Below are positions 35,042 through 45,899 of a DNA stretch of 64,000 nucleotides, piece after piece. Positions within the stretch are counted from its first letter, which is position 1. Every line of letters begins with the position of its first letter. The position numbers and the translations under genes are program-made. This DNA is from Tritrichomonas musculus (taxonomy: Eukaryota > Parabasalia > Tritrichomonadida > Tritrichomonadidae). Location of the stretch: NCBI GenBank assembly GCA_039105265.1, contig JAPFFF010000040.1, positions 248,001 to 312,000 on the forward strand, in the 5' to 3' direction. The notes beneath the pieces are model-generated. The model saw nothing but the letters and a program-made list of their open reading frames with translations. It did not search any database and was not told the origin of the DNA.

Positions 35042-35348
35042 ACGGTTATCCTTTTATATGAGATTGATGAGTATGTCATAGAAAAAATAAAAGGATAACC
35101 GTTTTTTAAAATTAAAATTTCAATAAGCTCATATAAAAAGTTCGTATTTATTTTAAAAATTTATGATTTTTTCCTTACCTTTTTTATTCAAATTTTTCAT
35201 TCTCAATTATAATCCCAGGATGATTGATCGTTTTTAATTCAATTTTTGAATTATATTTTGGTTGATAATCGACATGGTTAAATATTAAACCATCTTAAAC
35301 GGTTATCCTGGAATAAAATAAAACATCCTGGAATTAAATAACAAACGT
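35042..35348. mobile_element. 307-bp MITE upstream of the 189-aa gene
   Basis: Same family as 22541-22834, in reverse orientation. Reading on the minus strand it starts ACGTTTGTTATTTAATTCC and ends GGATAACCGT. The terminal region differs from the other copy and forms its own hairpin (GGTTATCCTTTTAT facing ATAAAAGGATAACC). TA borders both ends (35040-35041 and 35349-35350). It sits about 70 bp upstream of the start codon, in sequence that is uninterrupted in the other gene copy. Confidence 0.8.
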
Positions 35349-35799
35349 TACATATGATATGTAACATATCTCTCAATTTAAATTTCAAGAAAAAGAAAAG
35401 AATTACTTGCTATTTAATTAGTTTTGAGTTTTGAAAGCAATCATGCATAAATTCCAAAGGGAGGTTGCTGTCATATTTCGAAGAAAAAAAATTACTTGAT
35501 TTTTTTGAAATAAACTGTTTTCAATTTGACAGGAACATAACTTTTTGTGTTATATATCAACTTTTTGAAAAGAAAGCCAAAATTTTAAAAATTGAATAAT
35601 TTAAGATCCAAAAGCAAATATATAAAAGCAAATATATATTTTAAGATATAAACATTATTTTTTTTTTGAAAATAATATTCTCAAAAAGTTAATTTTTAAG
35701 TTTATTATATACGAAATCCTCCAAAAAAAAAAGAAGATTTCACATTAAAGATGCATAATAATAAAATATCAATACCAATTTTTTTAATTTTCATAATTA

Positions 35800-36055
35800 A
35801 GGTACAAATCTCATACGTTAAAAATTGAAAAAAGGCACGTTAAAATTTTTAGAAAAGCACCCTCCCAGAAAAAGTTTAAATTTCAATTGGTGTCAGATTT
35901 TGATTTCTGAACTTTATTTTTTATATAATTCAATTAAAAATTTTTTTAGTTAGAAAAAGCAAACTATTTTTTTATTTATTTTTTATATAACATGTCGAAA
36001 AATTAAATAAATGTCAAAAAAAATTGCTGTTGGGTAACGTATGAGATTTGTACCT
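35800..36055. mobile_element. 256-bp MITE, TA-flanked
   Basis: Perfect terminal inverted repeats of about 20 bp: AGGTACAAATCTCATACGTT on the left and its reverse complement on the right. TA lies on both sides (35798-35799 and 36056-36057). The interior is AT-rich and non-coding. Confidence 0.88.
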
Positions 36056-37344
36056 TAATGTTGAAAATTCATTTCGATGTTTTGAAAAAAATACTTAAAA
36101 TCCATTTATTTCCAGACAATTAGAGCAACTATAATATTGTTAATTAGTTTTAAATGAGTTTTCAGAAGTTTCAAATAGAATGATAAATACTAAATATCTC
36201 TCAAAATTTTGAATGATATTCCTTTCAATTTTACATTTTAAGATTAAAATATGATTATCTTTAAATATAAATAAATATATAATAATCATATCGGTGTAAT
36301 TAAAGAAAATCTTATATAATTAAACATATCATAATATGATTAGATAAAAAACCTATTAAGTCCCAAAAAGTCCCAGCATATTGAGTCGGGACCCATCTTA
36401 TTCGATCTCCATTTCTGTACAACAAAAACCTCTTAGGTAAGTGTCGTGTCATTCTAATATAAGATGTTCCTCAAATACTCTATTATATAGTATTAAAATG
36501 GTAGAATTTCCATCTTATATATCAATTATTACAAAACCACTCAATATTGCATTATTTATTACAAATTAATAAACAAACATACTTTATCATTGAGTATTTA
36601 AAAGTTTAATACCGAAAATAGATAAAAATTTTGGAAAAATATCTAATTCATTTTTATATAGACTAATATTAGTTTTTTCTCACTCACTTAATGCATAAAA
36701 ACAAAATAATATTATCTTTTATATTTATATATATGTTGAATCTAAGTTTTACGTGCAAAATACAAGTTTTTTTCGCTGAAAAAAAGAGTACCTTACACAA
36801 AAGTGAAGTGAGGACTGGTTAAAAGCGGTTGTGGGCTACTTTTACGCATGTCCATAAATATATTCTCTATATTACATTTCTTTATCAAATATTAATATTA
36901 ACGTCTGTAAAAAAACAAGGAAGTGAATTCAGAGGAGTATTCAAAAAATAATAAAATCTATTATATTCTATGAGTTTTTCAATATTGAAAGGTTTACATA
37001 ATAACCGATCAGTAAACCTTTAAATGTATTAAATAATTGAATAAAAATATAGTCATCCCAATAAATTTCGATAGAGATTTTGAATGAACCTGGCTGTTTA
37101 AATTTTGAAAAAAATAATATAAATAAAATTCTCAATTTTGAACAATTCATATATCAGGAATAATGAAGTAACAATTTATTATCCCAGATAATTATGAATA
37201 TCTTTGCAGTATATTTTATGAATATATTTTATAAACTTATAACCACAAGAAAAAAATAAGATAACTATTTGAAAAAGTTCAGATAATAAGAAATTTTGAA
37301 TTAAAAAAATTTCCTCAGAATAAAATAAAAAATTTATCATTTAA
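36056..37344. other. AT-rich region, no gene seen
   Basis: About 1.3 kb. A less AT-rich patch at 36355-36440 (AGTCCCAGCATATTGAGTCGG) may be a remnant, but it has no open frame of note. Confidence 0.55.
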
Positions 37345-37720
37345 TAAAATTAAGAACACATTAAAGAAATGTGATGGGAAAGCATTTGAGATAGAGTTTT
37401 GTTGTAAAATTAAAAAAATCAGCAAAAGAGAAATCCACTTTTTAAAATAAGACGATTAAAATAAATTCTAATAATGATCTACATTCAAAAAATATACTAA
37501 ATTTTATAAGTGTTCGAGGTATAGTCATAATAATTTTATTTGGTGTTTTATAAGTTCTTTTGGTGTAAAAATGGTCACTTTGAAGTCTAAAATAAAAACT
37601 TTTGTGTTTTCGTGAATACTCAATGAAATTATTTAAAAATTTTGAAAGTACATTTATGAGGTCCATATTTAAAAAAGTACAAAGTACACAATCAATATTT
37701 TATAAACTTTACGAAAGACT
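37345..37720. repeat. Dispersed repeat, copy 2 (partner at 13256-13650)
   Basis: Same orientation as its partner, moderately diverged. It ends just before the tRNA-Val cassette. Confidence 0.8.
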
Positions 37721-37737
37721 TTAGTTTTTTTTTTTTT

Positions 37738-38075
37738 TTAAACTTTTATTGACAAGACTCAAACAGAATAGAAAAGAAATAAAAAGAAATGAAGTTATTA
37801 AACTTCAATGGATGATTAAATAATAATAATAATAATAATAATAAATATAATACAAACATAAAGTCTGAGTAACTTAATGGTAAGAGTGAACCTCTAACAC
37901 AGGTTTGGTGATGGTTCGATTCCATCCTTGGACATTTTTTTGATTTATTTTTGGATAATTTTATAAACATTTATAAATAAAAAGTTTTTACCAATTACAA
38001 TTTACTCATTAATCTTATTAAATAATTTCATATACATTGAATTAAAAAAAGCCACTTTTTTTCACCATCATTTGA
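37738..38075 (+). repeat. tRNA-Val cassette, copy 2
   Basis: Matches 16770-17110 almost base for base, starting at AAACTTTTATTGACAAGACTC's first bases and running past the tRNA. The more distant upstream part of copy 1 is absent. Confidence 0.88.
37863..37934 (+). tRNA. tRNA-Val (AAC), second copy
   Basis: Identical in sequence to 16895-16966, with the same cloverleaf and anticodon AAC and a T run immediately downstream. Both copies could be functional. Confidence 0.9.
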
Positions 38076-38124
38076 ATGATCACATTAAAAAAAGTCTTTT
38101 TTTTTTTGAATAAAAAAACAATAA

Positions 38125-38502
38125 AGAAAAGGATTCAAATGGGAAAATGGATTTAAATGTGATCGGAAATTTTTTAAAATTTTTTATTTATTTTTGATTT
38201 TTCTTTAGATACAAAGACTTTGGTATTAAATGAAATATATCAATATGTTAAGCACTTAATAGTTGATATAAACAAATATAGCATTCGAACCAAAAATTGA
38301 AATTTCAGCATTTTTTCTATTGCTGAAGATGAAAAAATAAAATCGAAATATCGGATTATTTGGATTATTGTTTCCATATTGAATCATATATATCGCTTCT
38401 ATATATATTATTGCATAATAAACAAAAGTAAAATTATAACTCTTTATGCTAACATTTTTGAGAAAAATCGAAATTTTGATTTTTAATGTACGTTTAAAAT
38501 TA
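38125..38502. repeat. Left arm of a 378-bp inverted repeat
   Basis: Near-perfect reverse complement of 39448-39825, both 378 bp, with a spacer of about 945 bp. The outer edge is AGAAAAGGATTCAAATG. By eye it aligns with the 388-bp arms at 18353 and 33155 (shared order of motifs such as TTGATATAAA/AATAATATAAATAAATATA and GAAGATGAAAAAA), so the two pairs belong to one repeat family. Confidence 0.92.
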
Positions 38503-39447
38503 ATAAAAAAATTTGTCCAGCGATTATATCTGTTCAAATTTCTTTATTGATGATATCCTCATATATATAAGTAATATAAGAAAAATAATTATTGAAGAAA
38601 CATTTAGATTATATCTAACTCAATTAAAAGCAAAGCTTTGATGTGAAAAGTAATAAAGACAATTCTCAAAAAAACATTTCGTTTTAATAGCCAATATGAG
38701 CATGCTTTCTTAAAAGTAAAGTAATAAAAATATTAGTCTTGAATATGAAAATAGAGAAATATGATTTAAGCTTAATAATCCAAATAATATATGAACTTTT
38801 ACGATCATTTTTGAAAAATTGTGAAATTTGTGAAAATGAATGAATATTTATATGTTGAAAAGGAAATGGTTCACAGAAATAACTCAGTTTTATGCTCAAT
38901 GCTTGATAATAATATGTCAATGAATATAAAAGAGTTTCAACATATAAATGGGAAATATTTTTGAGCATTTCAAAAATATGATATTTTGGTAAAAAATTAA
39001 AATCAAAATAAAAGCTAGTCATGATTTTTGCTAATTATTGATCTATGATATTATATGAATTGATATATATCTAAAATGATCACAAAAACTAATATATTAA
39101 AAGTTTTATCCCCAAATATCCGTTTATAAAAAATGGACGTTTATTTTTCTCTAAATCATGATCTCATTGATATCTTGATATATGAATGATATTTTTATAA
39201 TAATACAAGTTATTAAAAGATGATGGATGATTTCAACAGTAAAAAGATGGCTAAGGATGAAATATTATATAAGATTTAGCATTTTGTTTCAAGTTCATTT
39301 TTAAAAAGGTTTTATCTAAGTTTTCATAATATAGTTTTTCGATTCACCAAGTTATAAATATTTTGTATACTGTGTTAATTAAGATAATCATTGTAGAATT
39401 CATCTGAACTAATTAAAAAATAGATTATGGGCTTTAAAAAAAATCCA
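38503..39447. other. Spacer between the 378-bp arms
   Basis: AT-rich. Frames of up to 112 codons exist on the minus strand, and a short coding-looking stretch on + near 38740-38840, but neither shows a family motif. No gene is claimed. Confidence 0.5.
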
Positions 39448-39825
39448 TAATTTTAAACGTACATTAAAAATCAAAATTTCGATTTTTCTCAAAAATGTTA
39501 GCATAAAGAGTTATAATTTTACTTTTGTTTATTATGCAATAATATATATAGAAGCGATATATATGATTCAATATGGAAACAATAATCCAAATAATCCGAT
39601 ATTTCGATTTTATTTTTTCATCTTCAGCAATAGAAAAAATGCTGAAATTTCAATTTTTGGTTCGAATGCTATATTTGTTTATATCAACTATTAAGTGCTT
39701 AACATATTGATATATTTCATTTAATACCAAAGTCTTTGTATCTAAAGAAAAATCAAAAATAAATAAAAAATTTTAAAAAATTTCCGATCACATTTAAATC
39801 CATTTTCACATTTGAATCCTTTTCT
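39448..39825. repeat. Right arm of the 378-bp inverted repeat
   Basis: Reverse complement of 38125-38502. It ends about 80 bp before the stop codon of the membrane protein gene that follows. Confidence 0.92.
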
Positions 39826-39903
39826 GTAATTATAATAAAAAAGTTTCTACGAAATGCATTTTTATATAAATTTACATGAAAATAACAACAAAATAATAAT
39901 AAA

Positions 39904-41085
39904 TTAGTTTACATCGAGAGAATTTTCTACATTAAAATAATTTTCGATACTTGCCAATGATTTTGAGCGTTGTTCATCATTCGAAAAATTCTCCTGAGAA
40001 AGTGAGAATCCATTAAATTTTTTTCTTTTCAAGTAAAAAGTGTCAACTAAAAGAAGTGCAATTGACACTGTTGTAAAAACAACAAAGATTATATCAACGT
40101 TCATCATTAGGACTCCCTTTGGATAGAGAGCTGAAGCTTCTTTTAATAAATTAGACTTCAAAGGAAACTCAAAAAAGCAGCCAATGATGTAAATGAGCAC
40201 TGAAATCTTTCTCAAAACGTGAACACGAGGAATTAATGCAAATAAGACAAAATAGACGAGATAAAGAGAAGAAGAAACAAAATGATCAGTAAGAAGCCAC
40301 ACAATTGACAAGATTAAAAGGATAATGCCAATAACAAAGTTGGTCCAATGAACCTTAGAAAACCTCGTCAAATCATACGAATTAAAAATGTAAAGTAAAA
40401 GTAAAATTAAAACAGAAAAAAAATCAATGAAAATCTCTTCAAATGTAAATTCGCTAATATATTCATCATTTCTGTTGTTATAGTAACTAAAGTATATTAT
40501 TAATGTGAGAATAGATATTAATAAAAGTGCTAAAATAAGGCAAAGTAAAATGTGCCTTTTCTGTTTGCGATTAATGTAGATAATGTAGAAAATAAATGTA
40601 AAAAGTGTTGAAGCAAAATATAAAATAGAAAATACTAGCATGCATGTCATCGTATTTTGCAAACGATAATCAAGATGATTGCTACCATTCTTTATATTGA
40701 TTTTGATATTAAAGCTAAAAAACTCATTACATGTAGTAGCAAATGGCATTAAAGTGCTTTTTAAAGGTAATTGAAGATTTAAGGTTGTATCATTTTGAAT
40801 TAAAAAAGTTATTGTGGAATCTCTTTCAACATAAGCTTGTATAAACGAAAATGTTAGATTACTAGTACATTCCCTAGGCATTGTTCTTAAATATTTTAAG
40901 TTATTAATTTGTCTTTTTGTTGCTAGTCCAAAAACTAAAGATTTAGAAGATAATTGTGAAATATTGATAAAAAGATCAGCATTTTTCTTGAAACCATAAA
41001 TCAATTGAGGCCAATAATTATAATATTTATATGATCCTGATGTGAGTTTAGCTTGATAAAGACAAAGGCATGCTAATATTAGCAT
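39904..41085 (-). CDS. Seven-helix membrane protein, 393 aa
   Basis: The start at 41085 gives an N-terminal hydrophobic signal sequence (MLILACLCLYQAKL). About 130 extracellular or lumenal residues follow, with several Asn glycosylation-type sites (NDT, NLT) and cysteines. Then come seven hydrophobic segments at roughly 148-172, 177-200, 217-236, 247-268, 273-290, 294-311 and 327-351, and a short polar tail rich in Ser and Asn. The layout resembles GOST/GPR107-like or other orphan seven-helix proteins, but I see no signature that proves this. A paralogue lies at 44556-45671 on the other side of the kinase gene, sharing GFKKNA in the ectodomain, QNDT, and NHLDYR just before helix 1. It diverges from the kinase gene across a 220-bp intergenic region that must hold both promoters. 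Confidence 0.85.
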   Translation of the reverse strand: MLILACLCLYQAKLTSGSYKYYNYWPQLIYGFKKNADLFINISQLSSKSLVFGLATKRQINNLKYLRTMPRECTSNLTFSFIQAYVERDSTITFLIQNDTTLNLQLPLKSTLMPFATTCNEFFSFNIKINIKNGSNHLDYRLQNTMTCMLVFSILYFASTLFTFIFYIIYINRKQKRHILLCLILALLLISILTLIIYFSYYNNRNDEYISEFTFEEIFIDFFSVLILLLLYIFNSYDLTRFSKVHWTNFVIGIILLILSIVWLLTDHFVSSSLYLVYFVLFALIPRVHVLRKISVLIYIIGCFFEFPLKSNLLKEASALYPKGVLMMNVDIIFVVFTTVSIALLLVDTFYLKRKKFNGFSLSQENFSNDEQRSKSLASIENYFNVENSLDVN

Positions 41086-41305
41086 GTATGAATTTTGCCT
41101 ATAATATTTCTTTTTTATTATCAGGCAAAAAAAGAAATATAAGCAATATCTTGTTTTAATATTGATATATAATTAATATTATATTACAAATATTCTATTC
41201 TAACTAAAATTAATTATTATTTTAACAATTTAATTAATAAATAATAAAGAAATATTACAAAAACTCCTTCGAAAAAAATAGATACGTTAAAAATATTTTA
41301 TTTTA

Positions 41306-44300
41306 ATGAAGAAAAAATTTCAGTGGGATTCTATTTTCATTGATGACTTCATTAAATTAGAAGAAATCGGTAGCGGAGGCTTTGCAACAGTATATAAAGT
41401 CAAAGAAAAAGGTTCAGGAAATTATTTTGCTGCAAAAGTTGTAACTAAGTCTTATGAAAACCAATCATCACCAGAATTTGAAGCAATATTAAATGAAATT
41501 AAAATCATGTCTAGGTTAAATCATCCATCAATTTTACAATTTTATGGAATCAGTAAAATTGACTTCGACCAATGTAAGAATCTAACAATTTTTACCGAAT
41601 ATTTGCCCAATAAATCATTAGATTATATTATAAATGAAGAAATGCATTCTAACGCGCACAAAGATTGGAATGATACCAAAAAATTAATCAATATTTATGG
41701 AATAGCTTCTGCTCTTTCTTATTTACACACTAATGGTGTGATTCATCGTGATTTAAAGCCAGCAAATATATTAATGGATGAATATTTATTTCCAAAGGTT
41801 GCAGATTTTGGCTTATCAAAAATTAAGAAAAATGATGATAATACAAAAAAAGAAACAGTAGGAACTCCAGCATACATAGCACCAGAATCATGGAAAGATA
41901 GCATTTACAACTTTCCATGCGATGTTTATTCTTTTGCAATGATTGTATATTCAATAATGAACGGCAGAAAACCTTTCGAAAAACTAGGTCTTGGTGTTAT
42001 TATTAAAAAAGTATTAAATGGAGTGCGTCCAGAAATAGATTCAACTGTTCCAAAAGCGTATAAAGAACTAATTGAAAAATGTTGGTCAACAAATCCATCC
42101 GATCGTCCCACTTTTAACGAAATATTAAAAAAATTAGAAACTGATGAAGGATTTTGTACGAATACAGTTGATAAAAATGAATTTTATAATTATATTGATT
42201 ATATTAATATTGCCAAATCAATCTATTTTGAAACGACCCATTCGATCACAATTGAAGAATACATGGCCCAGAAGTCTGTCTCATTTAGCAAAGTCCACAT
42301 TCTTTATAAAAAAGACCATTTTGACGAGAAAATTGAGGAAGAAACAAGTGATGTTTTATTTGAATTGGGCATTCAATATTATAACGGTTATGGTGTATCA
42401 ATTAATAAAGAAGAAGCTGCCAAATATTTCCAGAAAGCTGCCAATATGGGCCATATTGCTTCTATTAACAAATACGGGGAGATGCTCTTCATTGGAGATG
42501 GCATTGAAAAAAACAAAGTTCAAGCTGTCATTTTATTTAAGAGGGCCTCAACCGAAGGGAACCACGAAGCCATGTTTAACTATGGAAACGCACTCTTTAA
42601 TGGCGAAGGCATTGATCAAGATAGAAAAAAAGCGGCTGAACTTTTTCAGAAGGCCGCAAATGAAGGGAATTCAAAAGCAATGGTCAAATATGGCGACATT
42701 CTTTACAAAGGCATTTATATCAAAAAGAATCGCGTTAAAGCCATGCAAGAATATCAAAAAGCAGCAGACTTGAATGAATTAGAAGGTGTTCTTAAATATG
42801 CTGAAGGTCTTTCTGCAGGTGACGGTGTGACACAAAATAAAGAAAGAGCCATTTATTACTATCAAAAAGCTGCTGATTTGGATGATTTTGAATCAATTAA
42901 AAAATGTGCAAAAGCTTTTTATTACGGCGAAGATATTAAAATGAATAAAATAGAAGGTCTTAAGTATTTTAAACAAGCAGCTGACCTTGGTGATTTAGAT
43001 TCCATGATTATTTTAGCTGACGAACTTTTCAAAGGTGAAAATATTGAAGAAAACAAGAAAGAAGCTGCTAAATATTATAAAAAGGCAGCTGAAAACGGAT
43101 CATTTGAAGCTATTGAAAAATATGCCAATATTGTTGCCAAAGGTCTAGGTGTTCCAATTAATTATGAAGAAGCATTGCAATATTATGATATTGCAATGAA
43201 AAAAGGTAGTTTCGATGCTACTTATAATTATGGATGGCTGATGTTTAATGGAAACGGAATCGTAGCTGACAAAGAAAGAGCAATTAACTACATTTCAATT
43301 GCTTCTGACAATGGCCATATTGAAGCCAAACGGAAACTTGGTGAATTGTTTTATAAAGGTGATGGTGTCACTATGAATAAAACAACAGCAGCCAATTATT
43401 TCAAAGAAGCTTCTGACTTAAATGATATTGAATCGATGTACTTTTATGCGAACATGTTGTATGAAGGAGATGGAATTGAAACAGATAAATCTTTAGCTCT
43501 TAACTATTATGAAAAAGCAGCTGATGAAGGCCATGTTAATTCGATGCGAAAGTACGCGACAATTATGTATAAAGTCGATAAAAAAACAAGCGCTTCTTAT
43601 TTCAAAATGGCAGCTGATCATAACAATTTAAATGCAATGAATTGTTATGGAATTATGCTTTTGAATGGCGACGGTGTTACAGAAGACTCACAAGAGGCTG
43701 CTCGTTATTTCAAACAAGCTTGTGATTGCAATTTTTTGGATGCAATTAATAATTATGCTAATGTACTTTACTTTGGCTATGGCGTTCCAATGGATAAAGT
43801 GCAAGCTGCTCATTATTATAAACTTGCAAGCGATATCGGCCATCTTGACGCAATGAATAATTACGCAAACTTGTTGTATGAAGGCTCAGTTGTTCCTGAA
43901 GATAAAAAACTTGCTTTGCAACTGTTTCAAAAAGCTGCAGATGAAGGCCATGCGTATGCTGCCTTTAATTTTGCTTTCTTTCTGGAAAATGACAATGCAG
44001 CACATATTGATGATAACGTACTGATGCACTATTACAAATTGGCAGCCGATAGAAATCACGTCCATGCTCTCTATAGATATGCTGCTTACAAGGAAAAGAT
44101 CGGTGAAGGCGAAGAAGCAATGATGTATTATAAAATGGCTGCTGATAAAGGTCATGCTGAAGCCGCATTCTGTTATGGAAAAAACACTTTTACTGGTAAA
44201 TACGTCGATGTTGACAAAAATGAAGGTTACATTTATTTGCACGACGCTTATACAAGAGGAAGTAAAAATGCACAGCTGTTTTTAAATGTAGTTGAACAGG

Positions 44301-44323
44301 ACAAAACCTGCTTAATTTGCTAA
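41306..44323 (+). CDS. Protein kinase with C-terminal Sel1 repeats and a CaaX ending
   Basis: 1005 residues, intronless. Residues of about 14-280 are a Ser/Thr-type protein kinase of TKL-like appearance: glycine loop GSGGFATVY (22-30), ATP lysine K44 in AAKVV, HRDLKPANIL with catalytic Asp149, DFG with Asp167, and APE at 192-194. All key residues are present, so it should be active. From about 345 to 985 runs a long series of Sel1-like repeats (tetratricopeptide-like helical hairpins of about 36 residues, with A..YF..AA..G....A...YG), which build a protein-binding superhelix. The last four residues are CLIC, a possible CaaX prenylation site that would anchor it to a membrane. This kinase-Sel1 arrangement is typical of large trichomonad families. 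Its neighbours on both sides are paralogous seven-helix proteins on the opposite strand. Confidence 0.96.
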   Translation: MKKKFQWDSIFIDDFIKLEEIGSGGFATVYKVKEKGSGNYFAAKVVTKSYENQSSPEFEAILNEIKIMSRLNHPSILQFYGISKIDFDQCKNLTIFTEYLPNKSLDYIINEEMHSNAHKDWNDTKKLINIYGIASALSYLHTNGVIHRDLKPANILMDEYLFPKVADFGLSKIKKNDDNTKKETVGTPAYIAPESWKDSIYNFPCDVYSFAMIVYSIMNGRKPFEKLGLGVIIKKVLNGVRPEIDSTVPKAYKELIEKCWSTNPSDRPTFNEILKKLETDEGFCTNTVDKNEFYNYIDYINIAKSIYFETTHSITIEEYMAQKSVSFSKVHILYKKDHFDEKIEEETSDVLFELGIQYYNGYGVSINKEEAAKYFQKAANMGHIASINKYGEMLFIGDGIEKNKVQAVILFKRASTEGNHEAMFNYGNALFNGEGIDQDRKKAAELFQKAANEGNSKAMVKYGDILYKGIYIKKNRVKAMQEYQKAADLNELEGVLKYAEGLSAGDGVTQNKERAIYYYQKAADLDDFESIKKCAKAFYYGEDIKMNKIEGLKYFKQAADLGDLDSMIILADELFKGENIEENKKEAAKYYKKAAENGSFEAIEKYANIVAKGLGVPINYEEALQYYDIAMKKGSFDATYNYGWLMFNGNGIVADKERAINYISIASDNGHIEAKRKLGELFYKGDGVTMNKTTAANYFKEASDLNDIESMYFYANMLYEGDGIETDKSLALNYYEKAADEGHVNSMRKYATIMYKVDKKTSASYFKMAADHNNLNAMNCYGIMLLNGDGVTEDSQEAARYFKQACDCNFLDAINNYANVLYFGYGVPMDKVQAAHYYKLASDIGHLDAMNNYANLLYEGSVVPEDKKLALQLFQKAADEGHAYAAFNFAFFLENDNAAHIDDNVLMHYYKLAADRNHVHALYRYAAYKEKIGEGEEAMMYYKMAADKGHAEAAFCYGKNTFTGKYVDVDKNEGYIYLHDAYTRGSKNAQLFLNVVEQDKTCLIC

Positions 44324-44555
44324 TTGATAATATTAATATTTTTTTTTTTTTTTTTTTTTTTAAATAAAAGTTCTTTAGAATTATATGTAACCATTTTTTT
44401 TTTTCATTCAAAAATTGAATAAAAATTTAAATTTTCGTTTATCTCGAAAAAAAAAAATAAAAAGATAAATAATTTATTATTTTATTAGATTAGAAACATT
44501 ATATATGATATTTATTTCTTCAGATTATTTTTTTTTTTTTTAATGTGGATGTGAG

Positions 44556-45671
44556 TTATTCATCTTTCAATTCCAAGTCTTCTACTTTTTTAATATAATA
44601 TAAACTTCTTGGATATACTACATCGACAAATAATAGGATAATAGTAATAAATTGTATAATATTATTTGTCAAAGTTAAGGATGTAAGCATTTTACAAGTA
44701 TCATATGGACGTGTTCCACTAATGAAATAGAAATTTCTCATTATTACGGTGAAAAAATTTGATAATGAAATCAAAATGAATGCAATTTTTGTTGCTGAGA
44801 ATTTAATAGGTATCATTGTAATGACACCCAAATAAATTAAATAAACAATAACTGACAAGAAAAAAGATGCAAAATTTTGAGCAATTACTGGTGCCAGAAA
44901 TAATCCAAAAAAAATAATTATAATTAATGAAAAGATAAAATAGCATATATAAGATTTCGTTACAAAAGCAAAATGAAGATAGATATAGTATATGATAATG
45001 TAGATAAGAGTGATTAAAAGGTCAGAAGAAATCAAATACCCTATATTAAATCCATCAGATCTAACATTGTCAAAAAATTCCTTATTATTATTTTTCGAGA
45101 TCAACAAATAGGAAAATAATGATTGAAAGCCGATTATTATAAGCAATATTGTCAAAAAAATAGAAATTTTCATTTGAATTCTATCTTCTTTTTTGCATCC
45201 AAGTATCGCAAAAACTAAAAATGTAATCGCAAATATAAAATATAAGATAGTAAAAACAAGGGTATAAATTAAAGCATCTTGATAACGATAATCTAAATGA
45301 TTTTTACCATTTAATATTTCAAAATCCAGTTGAAATGTATAATTCTCTGCGCAAGAAAAAGTGTATAGCTGTAAAATATTCTTTGATGAAATTTGAAAAT
45401 TTTGGGAGGTATCATTTTGAAATAAGAATTGTATTTCAGTTAATTTCTCGTTATAATTACAATTAGAAGTGTAAAAATTTCTGGATATTAATTCTTTTAT
45501 TTCTTTTTGATTTGCTAAGCCTAAAATAGTATTAGATGTTAAATTTGATATTTTGAAAAAAACGTTCGCATTCTTCTTGAAACCATATTGTAATCCCCAT
45601 ATTGACAGACATTTAGAAAAAGTTGAGAAATATGATTGATAAAGTGTAAGTGAAAAAAAAAGATGTATCAT
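44556..45671 (-). CDS. Seven-helix membrane protein, 371 aa, paralogue of the 39904 gene
   Basis: N-terminal hydrophobic start (MIHLFFSLTLYQ), an ectodomain of about 120 residues with NDT and cysteines, then seven hydrophobic segments and a short charged tail (VEDLELKDE). It shares with the 393-residue protein GFKKNA near residue 31, GLA, QNDT, NGKNHLDYRYQ before helix 1 and LVFTILYF in helix 1, so they are diverged duplicates. It is convergent with the kinase gene; T- and A-rich runs (about 44340-44360 and 44530-44542) separate the two 3' ends. A tRNA-Gln fragment lies about 25 bp upstream of its start. Function unknown; a receptor or a Golgi-type seven-helix role is possible. Confidence 0.85.
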   Translation of the reverse strand: MIHLFFSLTLYQSYFSTFSKCLSIWGLQYGFKKNANVFFKISNLTSNTILGLANQKEIKELISRNFYTSNCNYNEKLTEIQFLFQNDTSQNFQISSKNILQLYTFSCAENYTFQLDFEILNGKNHLDYRYQDALIYTLVFTILYFIFAITFLVFAILGCKKEDRIQMKISIFLTILLIIIGFQSLFSYLLISKNNNKEFFDNVRSDGFNIGYLISSDLLITLIYIIIYYIYLHFAFVTKSYICYFIFSLIIIIFFGLFLAPVIAQNFASFFLSVIVYLIYLGVITMIPIKFSATKIAFILISLSNFFTVIMRNFYFISGTRPYDTCKMLTSLTLTNNIIQFITIILLFVDVVYPRSLYYIKKVEDLELKDE

Positions 45672-45693
45672 TTAATGCTGGTATATAAAAAAG

Positions 45694-45733
45694 TGGTCCC
45701 ACAGGGACTCGAACCCTAGACCTTATGTTCAAA
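45694..45733 (-). pseudogene. 3' half of a tRNA-Gln (TTG)
   Basis: On the minus strand, TTG followed by AA, a CATAA stem strand, a T arm (TAGGG, TTCGAGT, CCCTG) and the acceptor strand TGGGACC plus A. In eukaryotic tRNA-Gln the acceptor pair is GGTCCCA/TGGGACC, which fits. The 5' half (D arm and GGTCCCA) is absent from the adjacent sequence, so only the 3' half is preserved. Confidence 0.7.
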
Positions 45734-45899
45734 TACAATTATTGATTCCTGGATATGCTTTCTCTTATTTTAACTTTTATTATTCTAATAATTTCTTTTG
45801 ATTTATTAAATCAACAATCATTATTTGAGTATACACAGAATATTAAGGTAATTTTTGGTCAATACTTGAACATGATCACTGATGATTCAGAAGTGAATT

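Noticed and set aside
37746-37970. 74-codon minus-strand frame with a MESNHH-like stretch
   Set aside because: It is the antisense translation of tRNA-Val and its flank.
42144-42773. 209-codon frame inside the kinase-Sel1 gene
   Set aside because: Shadow of the repeat region in another frame.
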